Assembly: GCA_900299025.1 (NCBI GenBank)
Contig: OMIE01000066.1
Span: forward strand, 1 to 64,000
DNA length: 64,000 bases
Reading direction: 5' to 3'
From: Burkholderiaceae bacterium
Lineage (GTDB): Bacteria > Pseudomonadota > Gammaproteobacteria > Burkholderiales > Burkholderiaceae_E
Part shown: piece after piece, positions 1 to 9,446 of the stretch
Numbering within the stretch: the stretch's first letter is position 1
Layout of the letters: every line of letters begins with the position of its first letter
The notes under the pieces: generated by a model
Databases searched by the model: none
Seen by the model: only the letters and a program-made list of their open reading frames with translations
What the model was told of the DNA's origin: nothing
Position numbers and translations under genes: made by a program

Positions 1-71
1 GCAGCCCGTGCTGCGTGCCACAATGAAGTTCAGCAACAAACTTAGCAAGCTCAGCGCCCTTTGGAGGAGAT

Positions 72-1277
72 ATGCAAGAGGTTTTTATTTGTGATGGTGT
101 ACGCACGCCGATTGGCCGTTATGGCGGCTCCTTGTCGTCGATTCGTACCGACGATTTAGCGGCTATCTCACTGGCAGCCCTGCTCAAGCGCAATCCAAGC
201 CTTGCCCCGGAAATAATCGAGGAAGTGATCTTAGGATGCGCGAATCAGGCGGGTGAGGACAACCGTAACGTGGCCAGAATGGCAAGTTTGCTGGCTGGTC
301 TGCCGCAAACAGTCCCGGCTGCAACCATCAACCGGCTTTGCGGATCGGGAATGGATGCAATTGGCACGATTGCGCGCGCGATTCGAGCAGGTGAAATTGC
401 TATCGGTATCGGTGGTGGGGTGGAGAGCATGTCGCGTGCGCCCTTTGTCATGCCCAAGGCCGATAGCGCTTTTTCACGCAGTAATGCGGTCTATGACACA
501 ACCATTGGCTGGCGCTTTATCAACCCCAAAATGAAGGTGGCTTATGGCGTCGATCAAATGCCAGAAACCGCTGAGCATGTCGCTTCCGATCTCGCCATCT
601 CGCGTGAGGATCAAGACGCATTTGCCTTAAGAAGCCAGCAACGTTGTGCAGCCGCTCAGGAAGCGGGGTTTTTTGATGCCGAGATTCAGCCAGTTGAGTT
701 GCCCTCGAAAAAGGGGGCACCGACGCTATTTGCCAAGGATGAGCATCCTCGTGCCGATACCAGCGTCGAATCCTTAGCCAAACTCAAGCCAGTGGTTAAA
801 GCCGATGGCAGTGTCACTGCAGGCAACGCCTCCGGGGTAAATGACGGTTCAGCCGCTGTACTGCTTGCCAGCGAAGCCGCAGCCAAGGCTCAAGGGCTTG
901 AGCCGCGCGCTCGAATTGTGGCTATGACAACTGCGGGTGTTGCGCCGAGGGTGATGGGGCTTGGGCCTGTGCCAGCAACTCAAAAACTACTCCAACGCAC
1001 GCAATTGACGCTGGCCGATATCGACTGGTTTGAGCTTAACGAAGCCTTTGCCGCGCAATCCTTGGGATGCACACGCCAATTAGGGCTTCTCGATGATGAT
1101 CCCCGAGTCAATCCGAATGGTGGTGCGATTGCACTTGGTCACCCGCTGGGTGCTTCGGGGGCCAGACTTGTGATGACGGCAGTGAATCAACTGCATCGCA
1201 GCAAGGCCAAGCGCGCGATCACCACCATGTGCATTGGCGTGGGACAGGGGATTGCGATGCTCATTGAGCGGGTTTGA
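72..1277 (+). CDS. pcaF: 3-oxoadipyl-CoA / acetyl-CoA acyltransferase (thiolase)
   Basis: A 401-residue thiolase that cleaves a 3-oxoacyl-CoA with CoA. The N-terminal half (for example GCANQAGEDNRNVARMA at 55-71) and the segment DTTIGWRFINP closely resemble 3-oxoadipyl-CoA thiolases (PcaF/PaaJ), which release succinyl-CoA and acetyl-CoA at the end of the beta-ketoadipate or phenylacetate pathways. The catalytic set is complete: nucleophile C90 in NRLCGSGMDA, H357 in GHPLGASGAR and C387 in CIGVGQG. The start is supported by GGAGGAG just upstream. No other aromatic-degradation gene is visible. The first 71 bases hold only the possible tail of an upstream gene (a frame-1 stop at 43-45). PcaF, PaaJ and a general acetyl-CoA C-acyltransferase cannot be fully separated from sequence alone. 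Confidence 0.85.
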   Translation: MQEVFICDGVRTPIGRYGGSLSSIRTDDLAAISLAALLKRNPSLAPEIIEEVILGCANQAGEDNRNVARMASLLAGLPQTVPAATINRLCGSGMDAIGTIARAIRAGEIAIGIGGGVESMSRAPFVMPKADSAFSRSNAVYDTTIGWRFINPKMKVAYGVDQMPETAEHVASDLAISREDQDAFALRSQQRCAAAQEAGFFDAEIQPVELPSKKGAPTLFAKDEHPRADTSVESLAKLKPVVKADGSVTAGNASGVNDGSAAVLLASEAAAKAQGLEPRARIVAMTTAGVAPRVMGLGPVPATQKLLQRTQLTLADIDWFELNEAFAAQSLGCTRQLGLLDDDPRVNPNGGAIALGHPLGASGARLVMTAVNQLHRSKAKRAITTMCIGVGQGIAMLIERV

Positions 1278-1286
1278 TCTTGGGGT

Positions 1287-1315
1287 CTTGAAAAATCGCA
1301 AGGCGTACCGATTTA
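1287..1315 (+). promoter_or_regulatory. Sigma-32-like heat-shock promoter of hsp20
   Basis: CTTGAAA (1287-1293) is separated by 14 bases from CCGATTTA (1308-1315). The known sigma-32 consensus is CTTGAAA, a spacer of about 11-16 bases, then CCCCATNT, so the -35 is perfect and the -10 is close. It lies about 65 bases upstream of the small heat-shock gene. Called by eye. Confidence 0.6.
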
Positions 1316-1378
1316 GAGAACATCGGCGGTGTATCAAGATTTGCATCGCTTCATCCATAACGTTCTTAATCGGAGATC

Positions 1379-1858
1379 ATGATGACACGCATCAGCCTTT
1401 ATGAGCCTTTCGCCTCGGTTTTTCCTGCTGACCTTTTTGCCAATGCTGTGGCTGGGTCGAGTTGGCCAGAGTGGTCGCGATCGATACCAGCAGCGGCGGC
1501 ACCGGTTTCGCGCGGTCTTGCAAGCACTCACACGCTTGCGATGCCGGTTGATGTGATCGAAACTGCAACCGGATGGACGATTCGTGCTGAACTTGCTGGT
1601 GTGGCTAAAGATCAGATCGATATACAAATTGACAGCAATACGGTAAGTATAACTGCTAAGCGTGAGCGCAAGTCAGAGCTCAAAGATGGCGAGCGTTTGC
1701 TGCGTGGGGAGATTGCCTCAGGATCGGTCATGCGTAGTTTTGCCATGCCCGCAGAGCTCGACGAATCGGCCGCAAGCGCGAAGTTTGAAGCGGGCATCTT
1801 GACGCTTGAACTACCGCGCAAGCAGGCACAACTTGCTCGAAAACTAGCCGTGCAATAA
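1379..1858 (+). CDS. Hsp20 / alpha-crystallin family small heat-shock protein
   Basis: A 159-residue ATP-independent holdase expected to bind unfolding proteins in the cytoplasm. Residues 1-55 form a variable N-terminal arm. The alpha-crystallin domain runs from about 58 to 150, starting at PVDVIETATGWTIRAELAGV and ending in a beta-strand GILTLELPRK. The latter carries the conserved G-I-L triplet-like motif (A-G-I-L-T-L) before a short C-terminal tail. The start ATGATG follows GGAG (1372-1375). A sigma-32-like promoter lies upstream and a strong intrinsic terminator downstream, so it is probably a single-gene heat-shock unit. Confidence 0.92.
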   Translation: MMTRISLYEPFASVFPADLFANAVAGSSWPEWSRSIPAAAAPVSRGLASTHTLAMPVDVIETATGWTIRAELAGVAKDQIDIQIDSNTVSITAKRERKSELKDGERLLRGEIASGSVMRSFAMPAELDESAASAKFEAGILTLELPRKQAQLARKLAVQ

Positions 1859-1898
1859 ATTAAACCTGATGGGCTTGAGAGAGCCCGCACCAGTCGAG

Positions 1899-1940
1899 CG
1901 CCGCAGGCCTGGCTGCCAGGTTTGCGGCGGTTTGTTTCTT
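1899..1940 (+). terminator. Rho-independent terminator after hsp20
   Basis: Arms 1899-1912 and 1916-1929 form a 14-bp GC-rich stem (two G-U pairs as RNA) with loop CTG, followed by the T-rich tract TTTGTTTCTT (1931-1940). It lies between hsp20 and the copper chaperone, which implies separate transcription of the two. Confidence 0.8.
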
Positions 1941-1964
1941 GATCACTACGAGGACTTGCAAGTC

Positions 1965-2168
1965 ATGGATTTAGAGGTTAAGGGTATGCACTGTCAGTCC
2001 TGTGTCAAGGCCATCAAGCGTGCCATTCAGGCGCTTGATGATCAGGCAAGCGTCGATGTTGACCTCGCCCAATCACAGGTAAAGGTCCTAGCGAGCAGTT
2101 TGTCGGCAGGCGATCTACAGGCGGCGATTGAAGACGCAGGTTTTGAAGTAACAAGTCTTCGTCCTTAG
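1965..2168 (+). CDS. copZ: CopZ-like heavy-metal-associated (HMA) copper chaperone
   Basis: A 67-residue single HMA domain. The metal-binding motif GMHCQSC sits near the N-terminus (M-x-C-x-x-C, cysteines at about residues 10 and 13), followed by the usual beta-alpha-beta-beta-alpha-beta pattern ending in AIEDAGFEVTSL. Such proteins carry Cu(I) to the cognate P-type ATPase. I chose ATG 1965 because it begins directly at the first beta-strand and gives the standard family length; the longer reading frame from 1869 would run through the upstream terminator. The copper ATPase gene begins 37 bases downstream on the same strand, as expected for a chaperone-pump pair. No CueR- or CsoR-type regulator is visible nearby. 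Confidence 0.85.
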   Translation: MDLEVKGMHCQSCVKAIKRAIQALDDQASVDVDLAQSQVKVLASSLSAGDLQAAIEDAGFEVTSLRP

Positions 2169-2205
2169 ATAAGCTCACAACATCTAAGGTCATGGGCGTG
2201 ATCCC

Positions 2206-4539
2206 TTGAGCGCTTTGTTATCCGTGGACCTTCGCATCGAAGGAATGAGATGCGCAGCATGCGCAAGCCGGATCGAGCGCGCTTTGACGAGGCGCAATGG
2301 CATCGAAAGCGTCAAGGTGAATTTAGTCCATGAAAAAGCCAGAGTCCGTTTTGATAAGGAGCAAGTGAGTAGCGAGGACTTGCTGAAATGGATCGACAGC
2401 ATCGGCTTTAAGGCAAGCCTTTTGCAAACCGATCAAGCAAGCAGTCAAGCGCAGGCACGAAAGCGAGCAGCCAAGCAAAGCGAGCGTCGGGAGGCAGTGC
2501 TCATTACTTTAAGCGCCCTACTTACCTTACCCTTGATGCTTCCCTGGTTGTCAGCCTGGCAGCAAGCGCTGCTTGCAAGTATCGTGCAATCAGTGATGGG
2601 TTATCGTTTTTATCGCGGTGGCTATCAGGCTTTGCGAGGCGGATCGCCCAATATGGATTTGTTGGTGGCGATTGGAACGAGCGCTGCCTGGGGATTGAGT
2701 TGCTGGAAATTACTAAGCCATGGGCTCGATGTGCAGCCCCACGAGCATTTATATTTTGAAGCAAGTGCTGCTGTGATCACGATGGTCCGCCTTGGCAAGT
2801 GGCTTGAGTCGCGCGCCAAGACCAAAGCCATCGCTGCGATGGACGCCATGCAAGAACTGCAGCCGCAACGCGCTTTCCTGATCACAGAGTCCCAGTTAAG
2901 TGATCAAGTTGCAGCGATCGCTTATCGCGAACTTGCTATCGACGATTTAATGGTGGGCGATCGAGTTTTGGTCAAACCTGGTGGCCAAATACCACTCGAT
3001 GGCATGGTTCGCATGGGCGAATCGAGCGTCGACGAATCGATGTTTACGGGTGAGAGCCGACCGATCCATAAGCAAGTTGGTGACCATGTGATCGGCGGCA
3101 CACTTAATCGTGAGGGTTTACTGCATGTGGAAGTTACAGCGCTTGCGCAACGCGGTCTGTTATCGCGAATGATCGAAGCGATCGAAAAAGCGCAACTTGA
3201 GCAAGCGCCGATTCAGCGCCTCGTCGATCGCGTAAGCGCAGTCTTTGTTCCGCTGGTTGTTTTTATAGCGCTTCTAAGCCTTCTTGGTGGTTATGCCTGG
3301 CACGGCGATCTGGAGGCAGCGAGCATTGCCGCCGTTTCGGTATTGGTGATTGCCTGTCCTTGTGCGCTCGGTCTAGCCACGCCCACTGCGATTGCGGTGG
3401 CAACAGGCTTGGCAGCGCGACGAGGTATTCTGATTCGGGATGTGGCAGCGCTTGAGTGCCTTCACCAGATCAAGATCATGGCCTTTGATAAGACCGGTAC
3501 CCTCACTGAAGCAAAACCGCGACTCATCGCACAGGCAAGTTGGGACGCGTTTGAGACGATGCATTTGGCGCTTGCTGCATCGCTTTCGCAAACTTCAGAG
3601 CATCCTTTAGCTAAGGCTTTGATAGAAGCGGCTCAAGCGCAAGGCCTGCGTGCTTCCCGACATTTTGACCGATGGCAAGCGTTACCGGGCCGCGGTATCG
3701 AAGCGGCAAGCGGATCGCAAGCTTGGCGGCTGGGCTCACCAAGCTGGGTGCTCCAAGATCTAGATCAAGCTTTGCTCCCTGAGCAAACATGGCAAGCCTT
3801 TAAACATGGTTTGGATCAGCATGTAGCTCAAGGCTACAGCCTAAGCGTTTTAGCAGTAGCTGACCTTGATTCCGATAGCTTGGCCTGTGGTCATACCGAC
3901 GGCCTTGCTCCTCGTCATACCGTTAGCGGCGGGGCCCGTGGCGGCTGGCATGTGCTCGCCTGGTACGCCTTTGATGACCATCTGCGCGAAGGCGCAAAAG
4001 AGGTGATTCGGGCCGTCCATGCGATGGGGCTCCATACGGCACTACTGAGCGGAGACGCACAAGTCCTTGTCAAACGACTTGCCAAGTCGCTTGGGATCGA
4101 TGAGGCACACGCTCAGATGCTGCCCGAACAAAAAGCGCAGGTCCTGGGGCAACTTCGCACAAGACTGGGCCCCGTTGCGATGCTCGGCGACGGTATTAAT
4201 GATGGTCCTGCCTTAGCCGCAGCCGATGTTGGCATCGCCATGGGATCGGGAAGCGATCTAGCCAAGCAAAGCGCTGCCATCACCTTGATGCGTAGCGATC
4301 CAAGCTTACTGATTCCCTTATTTGCCCTGGGGCGCGCTTGCTGGCGTACGATTCAAACGAATCTCTTTTGGGCTTTTGCTTTCAATGCAATCGGTATACC
4401 GCTTGCAGCATGCGGTTTACTTCATCCCGCTTTTGCTGGTGCTGCGATGGCTATGTCCTCGCTTATGGTCATTGGCAACTCGCTGCTCTTAAACCGTCGC
4501 TTGCATACGATGGAAAATCGCCTTGCTTGTTTGACGTAA
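2206..4539 (+). CDS. copA: Copper-translocating P1B-type ATPase
   Basis: A 777-residue inner-membrane pump expected to export Cu(I). The N-terminal HMA domain has C16 and C19 (GMRCAAC). The membrane part carries the CPC motif (C384-P-C386); the TGES actuator motif and the DKTGT phosphorylation site (D428) are present, as are the SEHPLA motif and GDGINDGPAL hinge. The last helices carry an asparagine (AFAFNAIG) and M-x-x-SS (AMAMSSLM), fitting the Cu(I) P1B-1 subgroup. An insertion with Cys and His residues at about 553-582 precedes the hinge region. The start is TTG 2206, because no ATG is in frame upstream; GTG 2224 is the alternative. Its stop lies 3 bases from the convergent glmS stop. Confidence 0.93.
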   Translation: MSALLSVDLRIEGMRCAACASRIERALTRRNGIESVKVNLVHEKARVRFDKEQVSSEDLLKWIDSIGFKASLLQTDQASSQAQARKRAAKQSERREAVLITLSALLTLPLMLPWLSAWQQALLASIVQSVMGYRFYRGGYQALRGGSPNMDLLVAIGTSAAWGLSCWKLLSHGLDVQPHEHLYFEASAAVITMVRLGKWLESRAKTKAIAAMDAMQELQPQRAFLITESQLSDQVAAIAYRELAIDDLMVGDRVLVKPGGQIPLDGMVRMGESSVDESMFTGESRPIHKQVGDHVIGGTLNREGLLHVEVTALAQRGLLSRMIEAIEKAQLEQAPIQRLVDRVSAVFVPLVVFIALLSLLGGYAWHGDLEAASIAAVSVLVIACPCALGLATPTAIAVATGLAARRGILIRDVAALECLHQIKIMAFDKTGTLTEAKPRLIAQASWDAFETMHLALAASLSQTSEHPLAKALIEAAQAQGLRASRHFDRWQALPGRGIEAASGSQAWRLGSPSWVLQDLDQALLPEQTWQAFKHGLDQHVAQGYSLSVLAVADLDSDSLACGHTDGLAPRHTVSGGARGGWHVLAWYAFDDHLREGAKEVIRAVHAMGLHTALLSGDAQVLVKRLAKSLGIDEAHAQMLPEQKAQVLGQLRTRLGPVAMLGDGINDGPALAAADVGIAMGSGSDLAKQSAAITLMRSDPSLLIPLFALGRACWRTIQTNLFWAFAFNAIGIPLAACGLLHPAFAGAAMAMSSLMVIGNSLLLNRRLHTMENRLACLT

Positions 4540-4542
4540 TAA

Positions 4543-6456
4543 TTATTCCACCGTTACAGATTTAGCAAGGTTACGAGGTTTATCAACATCGGTCCCGCGA
4601 ACAAGCGCTGTGTGATAGGCTAATAATTGGAGCGGTAAAACATGCAAAATCGGGGATAAAAGCCCGGCATGATCGGTAAGCTTTACCAGTTGCACGCCAT
4701 CGACCGCATCCATCGCGCTGTCTTTATCAGCAATGACAAAGAGGCGCCCACCACGAGCACGTACCTCTTCCAAATTACTTAACAATTTTGATAACAGCGC
4801 GTCTTGGGGTGCAACTGCCAAAACAGGCATGCTTTCATCGACCAGGGCAAGTGGGCCGTGTTTGAGTTCGCCGGCAGCGTAGCTTTCTGCATGGATATAA
4901 GAAATTTCTTTAAGCTTTAATGCGCCTTCCATGGCGATTGGATAATGCACGCCGCGCCCAAGAAAAAGCGCGTGATCACAGGCAGCAAAGTGTTGCGCCC
5001 AGCCAATCATCGCTTCTTCACAGGCCAACACCTCTTGCATCGCTGCAGGCAGGTGACGCAACTGTCCCACCCATGTCTGTTCATCAGCATTTGATAGCCG
5101 ACCGCGCGCTTTTGCAAGCACCAGAGCGAGCAAAAACAATGCTGCTAGTTGCGTTGTGAAGGCCTTGGTTGAAGCAACACCAATCTCAGGACCTGCACGC
5201 GTTAGAAAGCGAAGACGGCTTGCCCGGATTAACGACGATTCAGGAACGTTACAAATACTTAAGCTATCTCCCATCCCTAGTGCTTGTGCATGTTCGAGGG
5301 CGGCAAGCGTATCTGCGGTTTCGCCCGACTGCGAGATCGTAATCACGAGGGTTCCTTCAAGCGGAACCGACTGTCGATACCGATACTCACTAGCAATTTC
5401 GACCTGTGTTGGTAGACGCGCCACCGACTCAAACCAATAACGCGCTACACAGCCAGCGTGATAGCTTGTGCCGCAGGCTAGGATTAACACCTGTTTGGTG
5501 CGGGCAAAAACAGCTTGTGCTTCATGGCCAAACAACTCGGGAACGAGAGCCTGCCTTGCGTTGACCATCTCAAGGGTATTGGCCAGGGCAGCGGGTTGCT
5601 CAAAGATTTCCTTTTGCATGTAGTGCTGAAAAGGTCCCAGATCAAACTCGGTTGCCTTGATGTCGCTCGTGACAACTTCTCGACGAACATGTTGTCCATG
5701 CCGATCAACAAGTCGATGAGCACCAGGCCTGATCTCAACCACATCGCCTTCTTCGAGATAAGACAGATAGCGAGTCGATTGAATCAGCGCTGACACATCG
5801 GAGGCTAAAAAACGCTCGCCACCGGCGGCGCCTTCAACCGCGTCATAGCCTAAGAGCAGTGGCGCACCCCAACGGGTGCCGACCACCACATCGCTTTCGA
5901 TCGATGAGACGGCGGCCAGGGCATAAGCACCACGCAAGCGCGGTGCGACGCTTCGCATGGCATCGAAAAGACTCATGCTTGCACCGCTTTTGTGAGCGCT
6001 CAAAAGTGCGTGATGTAACAAATGGGCAATCACTTCGGTATCGGTTTGCGATGCAAATGCATAACCATCGGCGATCAAGCTTTCACGCAGCGCATGGTGG
6101 TTCTCGATAATCCCGTTGTGCACCACGCATACCGAAATAGCTTGCGCCTGCGACAAATGTGGGTGGGCGTTGTCCTCTGTGACACCGCCGTGGGTGGCCC
6201 ATCGGGTGTGTGCAATGCCGCAGTGCGCACGGGCTTGTATCTCATCGACGCGCCGTTTGAGTTGACTCACCCGGCCGACGGCTCGCAAGCGTTGCAAACC
6301 TGAAGGCTCAATCGCTATGCCTTCTTGGCCACTTGGCATACCCATGTAAGCAAGGCCAGCCGAGTCATAGCCTCGATACTCTAATCGTTCAAGACCCTGA
6401 AGCAAGTGGCCGATGATGTCGCGCGATGCGCTCGTTGCTGCAACAATGCCACACAT
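4543..6456 (-). CDS. glmS: Glutamine--fructose-6-phosphate aminotransferase (isomerizing)
   Basis: A 637-residue cytosolic enzyme that makes glucosamine-6-phosphate from fructose-6-phosphate and glutamine, the first step to UDP-GlcNAc. The N-terminal glutaminase domain starts MCGIVAA, with catalytic C2 exposed after Met removal. Two SIS sugar-isomerase domains follow (for example ISQSGETADTL), and the protein ends in DKPRNLAKSVTVE, the hallmark C-terminus with the Schiff-base lysine in KSVTVE. It is slightly longer than the usual ~610 residues because of small insertions in the glutaminase domain. glmU lies 52 bases upstream on the same strand, so the two UDP-GlcNAc enzymes are probably co-transcribed. 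No glmS ribozyme is expected or seen. Confidence 0.97.
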   Translation of the reverse strand: MCGIVAATSASRDIIGHLLQGLERLEYRGYDSAGLAYMGMPSGQEGIAIEPSGLQRLRAVGRVSQLKRRVDEIQARAHCGIAHTRWATHGGVTEDNAHPHLSQAQAISVCVVHNGIIENHHALRESLIADGYAFASQTDTEVIAHLLHHALLSAHKSGASMSLFDAMRSVAPRLRGAYALAAVSSIESDVVVGTRWGAPLLLGYDAVEGAAGGERFLASDVSALIQSTRYLSYLEEGDVVEIRPGAHRLVDRHGQHVRREVVTSDIKATEFDLGPFQHYMQKEIFEQPAALANTLEMVNARQALVPELFGHEAQAVFARTKQVLILACGTSYHAGCVARYWFESVARLPTQVEIASEYRYRQSVPLEGTLVITISQSGETADTLAALEHAQALGMGDSLSICNVPESSLIRASRLRFLTRAGPEIGVASTKAFTTQLAALFLLALVLAKARGRLSNADEQTWVGQLRHLPAAMQEVLACEEAMIGWAQHFAACDHALFLGRGVHYPIAMEGALKLKEISYIHAESYAAGELKHGPLALVDESMPVLAVAPQDALLSKLLSNLEEVRARGGRLFVIADKDSAMDAVDGVQLVKLTDHAGLLSPILHVLPLQLLAYHTALVRGTDVDKPRNLAKSVTVE

Positions 6457-6508
6457 AATTTTGATCGAACCTCGCGCGTCTTAAAGCCCTATAAGCTGTG
6501 TTTTGATT

Positions 6509-7966
6509 TTAGCTTTTCTTTATCGCTTTGCTAGGCCGCTTCCACCCCGCAATACTTAACTGCTTTGCACGGGACACGGTTAGTTCGCCTGCGGGCGCAT
6601 CTTTGGTGAGGGTTGTTCCCGCGCCAAGGGTCGCCCCGGCGCCGACGCGCACTGGCGCAACCAATTGACTGTCACTTCCGATAAACGCATCGTCTTCGAT
6701 CACGGTTTGATGCTTATTGGCGCCATCGTAATTGCAGGTGATGGTGCCAGCACCAATGTTTACACGCGAACCAACCAAGGCATCGCCTACATAGGCTAAG
6801 TGGTTGGCTTTTGAATACGCACCCATTTTTGCAGCCTTGAACTCGACAAAGTTTCCGACATGGTTCTCCTCGCCAAGCTCGGTGCCAGGGCGCAATCTTG
6901 CATAAGGGCCTACGCGGGAGCGGGGGCCGATTAGCGCAGACTCACAATGAGTAAAGGGCAAAATCTCGGTGCCTTCACCAACCTCGGTATCGATCAACAC
7001 GCAGTGAGCACCGACTCTTACGCCGCGACCGAGGCGAACACGCCCTTGAAAGATAACATTGATATCGATATAGACATCAGAGTCACATTCGAGGCTTCCT
7101 CGTACATCAAAGCGATTAGGATCGAAAATCTTCACCCCTTGAGCAAGTAAGCGATCGGCAAGCCTTCGTTGGAAAGCGCGCTCCAGAGCGATGAGTTGCG
7201 TTAGTGTGTTAACGCCTTGGATTTGCAATGCATCGCTGATCGGATGTCCGATCACGGGGTGGCCTTGCTGATGTGCCATGGCGATGACATCGGTGAGGTA
7301 GTACTCGGACTGCGCATTGTTGTCGGATAACTGGGATAACCAGCGTCCGAGGTGACGATTGGGCAAAAGCATCATACCGCTATTGATTTCAGCAATCTTT
7401 CGCTGGGCTTCGGTGGCATCGCGCTCTTCGACGATACCCGTGACATCACCGCTTTCGGGATCGCGCATAATCCGTCCGTAGCCTTTGGGCTCGTCGATCA
7501 TCGCGCTCAGAATAACGCTTCGGTCCTCGCTTGCATGGCCGTCTAGAAAAAGTCGCTCGATCATCTCGATGAGACTTTTTGCTTCGATAAGCGGTACATC
7601 GCCAAAAAGAATAAGGCTATGCCCTGAAGATGGTAGTGCCCCTTGAGCTTGCATCAGTGCATGCCCTGTACCGCGTTGTTCTGTTTGCTCATGCCAGAAA
7701 AGCTCAACGCCCTGTTTGCTCAAGGCTGACTCAAGACCGCTAGCCTCAATGGCGGCTCTCACCGCATCACCTGAGAAACCTCGCACCACATGAACCGCTT
7801 CAAGCACCCAGCTTGGGGATTGGTTTGATGCAAGTTCTAGAACTGTCCCAAGCACATGCTCAAGCATGGCGCGTCCACCGATCGGGTGGAGTACTTTGGC
7901 GATATCCGAATGCATGCGCTTGCCACGTCCTGCGGCAAGCACGACCACATGAAGCGGATTTTTCAT
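6509..7966 (-). CDS. glmU: Bifunctional UDP-N-acetylglucosamine pyrophosphorylase / glucosamine-1-phosphate N-acetyltransferase
   Basis: A 485-residue enzyme that acetylates GlcN-1-phosphate and then couples it to UTP, giving UDP-GlcNAc for peptidoglycan and LPS. The N-terminal uridyltransferase domain opens with VVVLAAGRGKRMHSD, the nucleotide-binding signature. The C-terminal part (from about residue 260) is a left-handed beta-helix of hexapeptide repeats with the acetyltransferase segment RPGTELGEENHVGNFVE and the NYDG loop. ATG 7966 is chosen because it starts immediately before the signature; an upstream extension would overlap the symporter gene. It lies 19 bases after the symporter stop and upstream of glmS. 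Confidence 0.96.
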   Translation of the reverse strand: MKNPLHVVVLAAGRGKRMHSDIAKVLHPIGGRAMLEHVLGTVLELASNQSPSWVLEAVHVVRGFSGDAVRAAIEASGLESALSKQGVELFWHEQTEQRGTGHALMQAQGALPSSGHSLILFGDVPLIEAKSLIEMIERLFLDGHASEDRSVILSAMIDEPKGYGRIMRDPESGDVTGIVEERDATEAQRKIAEINSGMMLLPNRHLGRWLSQLSDNNAQSEYYLTDVIAMAHQQGHPVIGHPISDALQIQGVNTLTQLIALERAFQRRLADRLLAQGVKIFDPNRFDVRGSLECDSDVYIDINVIFQGRVRLGRGVRVGAHCVLIDTEVGEGTEILPFTHCESALIGPRSRVGPYARLRPGTELGEENHVGNFVEFKAAKMGAYSKANHLAYVGDALVGSRVNIGAGTITCNYDGANKHQTVIEDDAFIGSDSQLVAPVRVGAGATLGAGTTLTKDAPAGELTVSRAKQLSIAGWKRPSKAIKKS

Positions 7967-7985
7967 TGGATACTTATTATAAGGT

Positions 7986-9446
7986 TTAAGGATTTGATCC
8001 CATGGCCTTCTCGACCACGGCGTGGTTGCCTTGGTGGCCAATGACTTGCGGTGCAAGCGAACCGAGAATCATGCCCATCAAGGACGCGAAAAGCCCGTTG
8101 AACTGTGGTGGGATCAAAGCTTCCGGATCGATGCTTTCGCTTAGCAGCCAGACTGATAAGCCAGCAAATACTGACAATAAGGCACCTTGGGTGGTGGCTT
8201 TACGCCAAAATACACCCGCAGCCAGGGGCACTAGCGCGCCGGCCAGCGGGACCTTATAAGCGTTTTGGACCATTTCATACATGGTGCTGCGTGAATTGAG
8301 CGCAAACATCAAGGCGCAAAGCGAAAAGAGAATCAGCACCACACGCAAGAGTAAGAGCATGCGCTGATCAGACATTTTCCCACTCAAAGGCTTAAGCACG
8401 TTTTCCGTAAAGAGCGCCGTGGGTGCAAGCAGTGCACCGCTTGCGGTCGATAAAATCGCCGATAAAAGTGCACCGAAGAACAAGGCCTGCGCCCAGAGGG
8501 GGGTTTTGGCGAGGATGAGCTCCGGAAGAATTCTTTGTACCTCTCGAGCGTCCTCTGACTCAAACAATTGCAGGCTTGCCGGGTCGATCACAATTGCGCT
8601 GTAGGCAATAAACATCGGAACAAAGGCGAAGACGAAATAAGCCATCGCACCAAACAAGGTGCCGCGAACCGCCGTCTTTTCATCTTTGGCCGAAGTGACA
8701 CGTTGAAAGACATCCTGTTGTGGAATCGAGCCAAGGGCCATGGTCATCCATGCCGCTGCAAAGGCAAGCCATTCGGCAGCATCGCCGCTTGGCCAAAAAC
8801 TGAAACGATCAGCCTCAATCGCAGCATCGATCACCTTACCGACACCACCGGCGAGATCACCGACATAAAACGCAACAAAAAGTAAACCGATAACGATGAC
8901 AACGGTTTGCAACAGATCGGTCAAGGCGATTGACCACATGCCCCCAAAAATCGTATAAAAAACCACAACACCTGCACCGATTAGAATCGCCGTATTAAGA
9001 TCGATGCTGCCGCCAGAAAGCACGGCAATCACCAAGCCAAGCGCTGTCAGCTGCGCTGAGGTCCAACCTAAATAGGATGCGACGATGGCAAAACTTGTAA
9101 TGACTTCCACAGATTTGCCATAGCGTTTGTGATAAAAATCGCCAATGGTGAGTAAGTCCATGCGATAAAAAACTTTGGCGAAAAACAAGGCTACAAAGAG
9201 CAGGGCACAACTTGCGCCGAAGGGGTCGGCGGGCACTGCATTTAGGCCGCCTTTGGCGAATTCGGCCGACACCGATAAGACGGTTTCGGCACCAAACCAG
9301 GTGGCAAAAACAGTGGCCATATTGATGTAAAGCGGAAGACTCCGGCCAGCAACCAAATAATCCTTGGAGCTTTTGACGTGCCGTGCCGCAATCAATCCGA
9401 TGAGCACGGTCAATCCCACATAAGCCAAAACAAGCGCGATTAACAT
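7986..9446 (-). CDS. Sodium:solute symporter family (SSS) transporter
   Basis: A 486-residue inner-membrane protein with about 13 hydrophobic helices. Typical SSS features are the N-terminal [14 protein letters not shown] segment, the unwound-helix region [11 protein letters not shown], and the middle motif [18 protein letters not shown], which resembles the SSS signature. Substrate cannot be read from sequence; proline, pantothenate or an organic acid are all possible in this family. The start ATG 9446 follows a perfect GGAGGAG; the GTG four codons upstream would use part of that ribosome-binding site as coding sequence. It overlaps the end of ubiB by 7 bases and precedes glmU by 19 bases, so it looks embedded in the same operon although no functional link is obvious. 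Confidence 0.88.
   Translation of the reverse strand: MLIALVLAYVGLTVLIGLIAARHVKSSKDYLVAGRSLPLYINMATVFATWFGAETVLSVSAEFAKGGLNAVPADPFGASCALLFVALFFAKVFYRMDLLTIGDFYHKRYGKSVEVITSFAIVASYLGWTSAQLTALGLVIAVLSGGSIDLNTAILIGAGVVVFYTIFGGMWSIALTDLLQTVVIVIGLLFVAFYVGDLAGGVGKVIDAAIEADRFSFWPSGDAAEWLAFAAAWMTMALGSIPQQDVFQRVTSAKDEKTAVRGTLFGAMAYFVFAFVPMFIAYSAIVIDPASLQLFESEDAREVQRILPELILAKTPLWAQALFFGALLSAILSTASGALLAPTALFTENVLKPLSGKMSDQRMLLLLRVVLILFSLCALMFALNSRSTMYEMVQNAYKVPLAGALVPLAAGVFWRKATTQGALLSVFAGLSVWLLSESIDPEALIPPQFNGLFASLMGMILGSLAPQVIGHQGNHAVVEKAMGSNP

Noticed and set aside
1-71. Tail of a gene upstream of the thiolase
   Set aside because: Frame 1 ends at a TAG at 43-45 after 14 codons; too short to identify and possibly chance.
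1869-1964. N-terminal extension of the copper chaperone
   Set aside because: The extended frame runs through a strong terminator hairpin and adds residues absent from HMA chaperones; ATG 1965 is preferred.
8568-8885. Plus-strand frames opposite the symporter, ubiB, slt and similar genes
   Set aside because: They overlie strongly supported genes on the other strand, lack recognisable domains and have no ribosome-binding sites.
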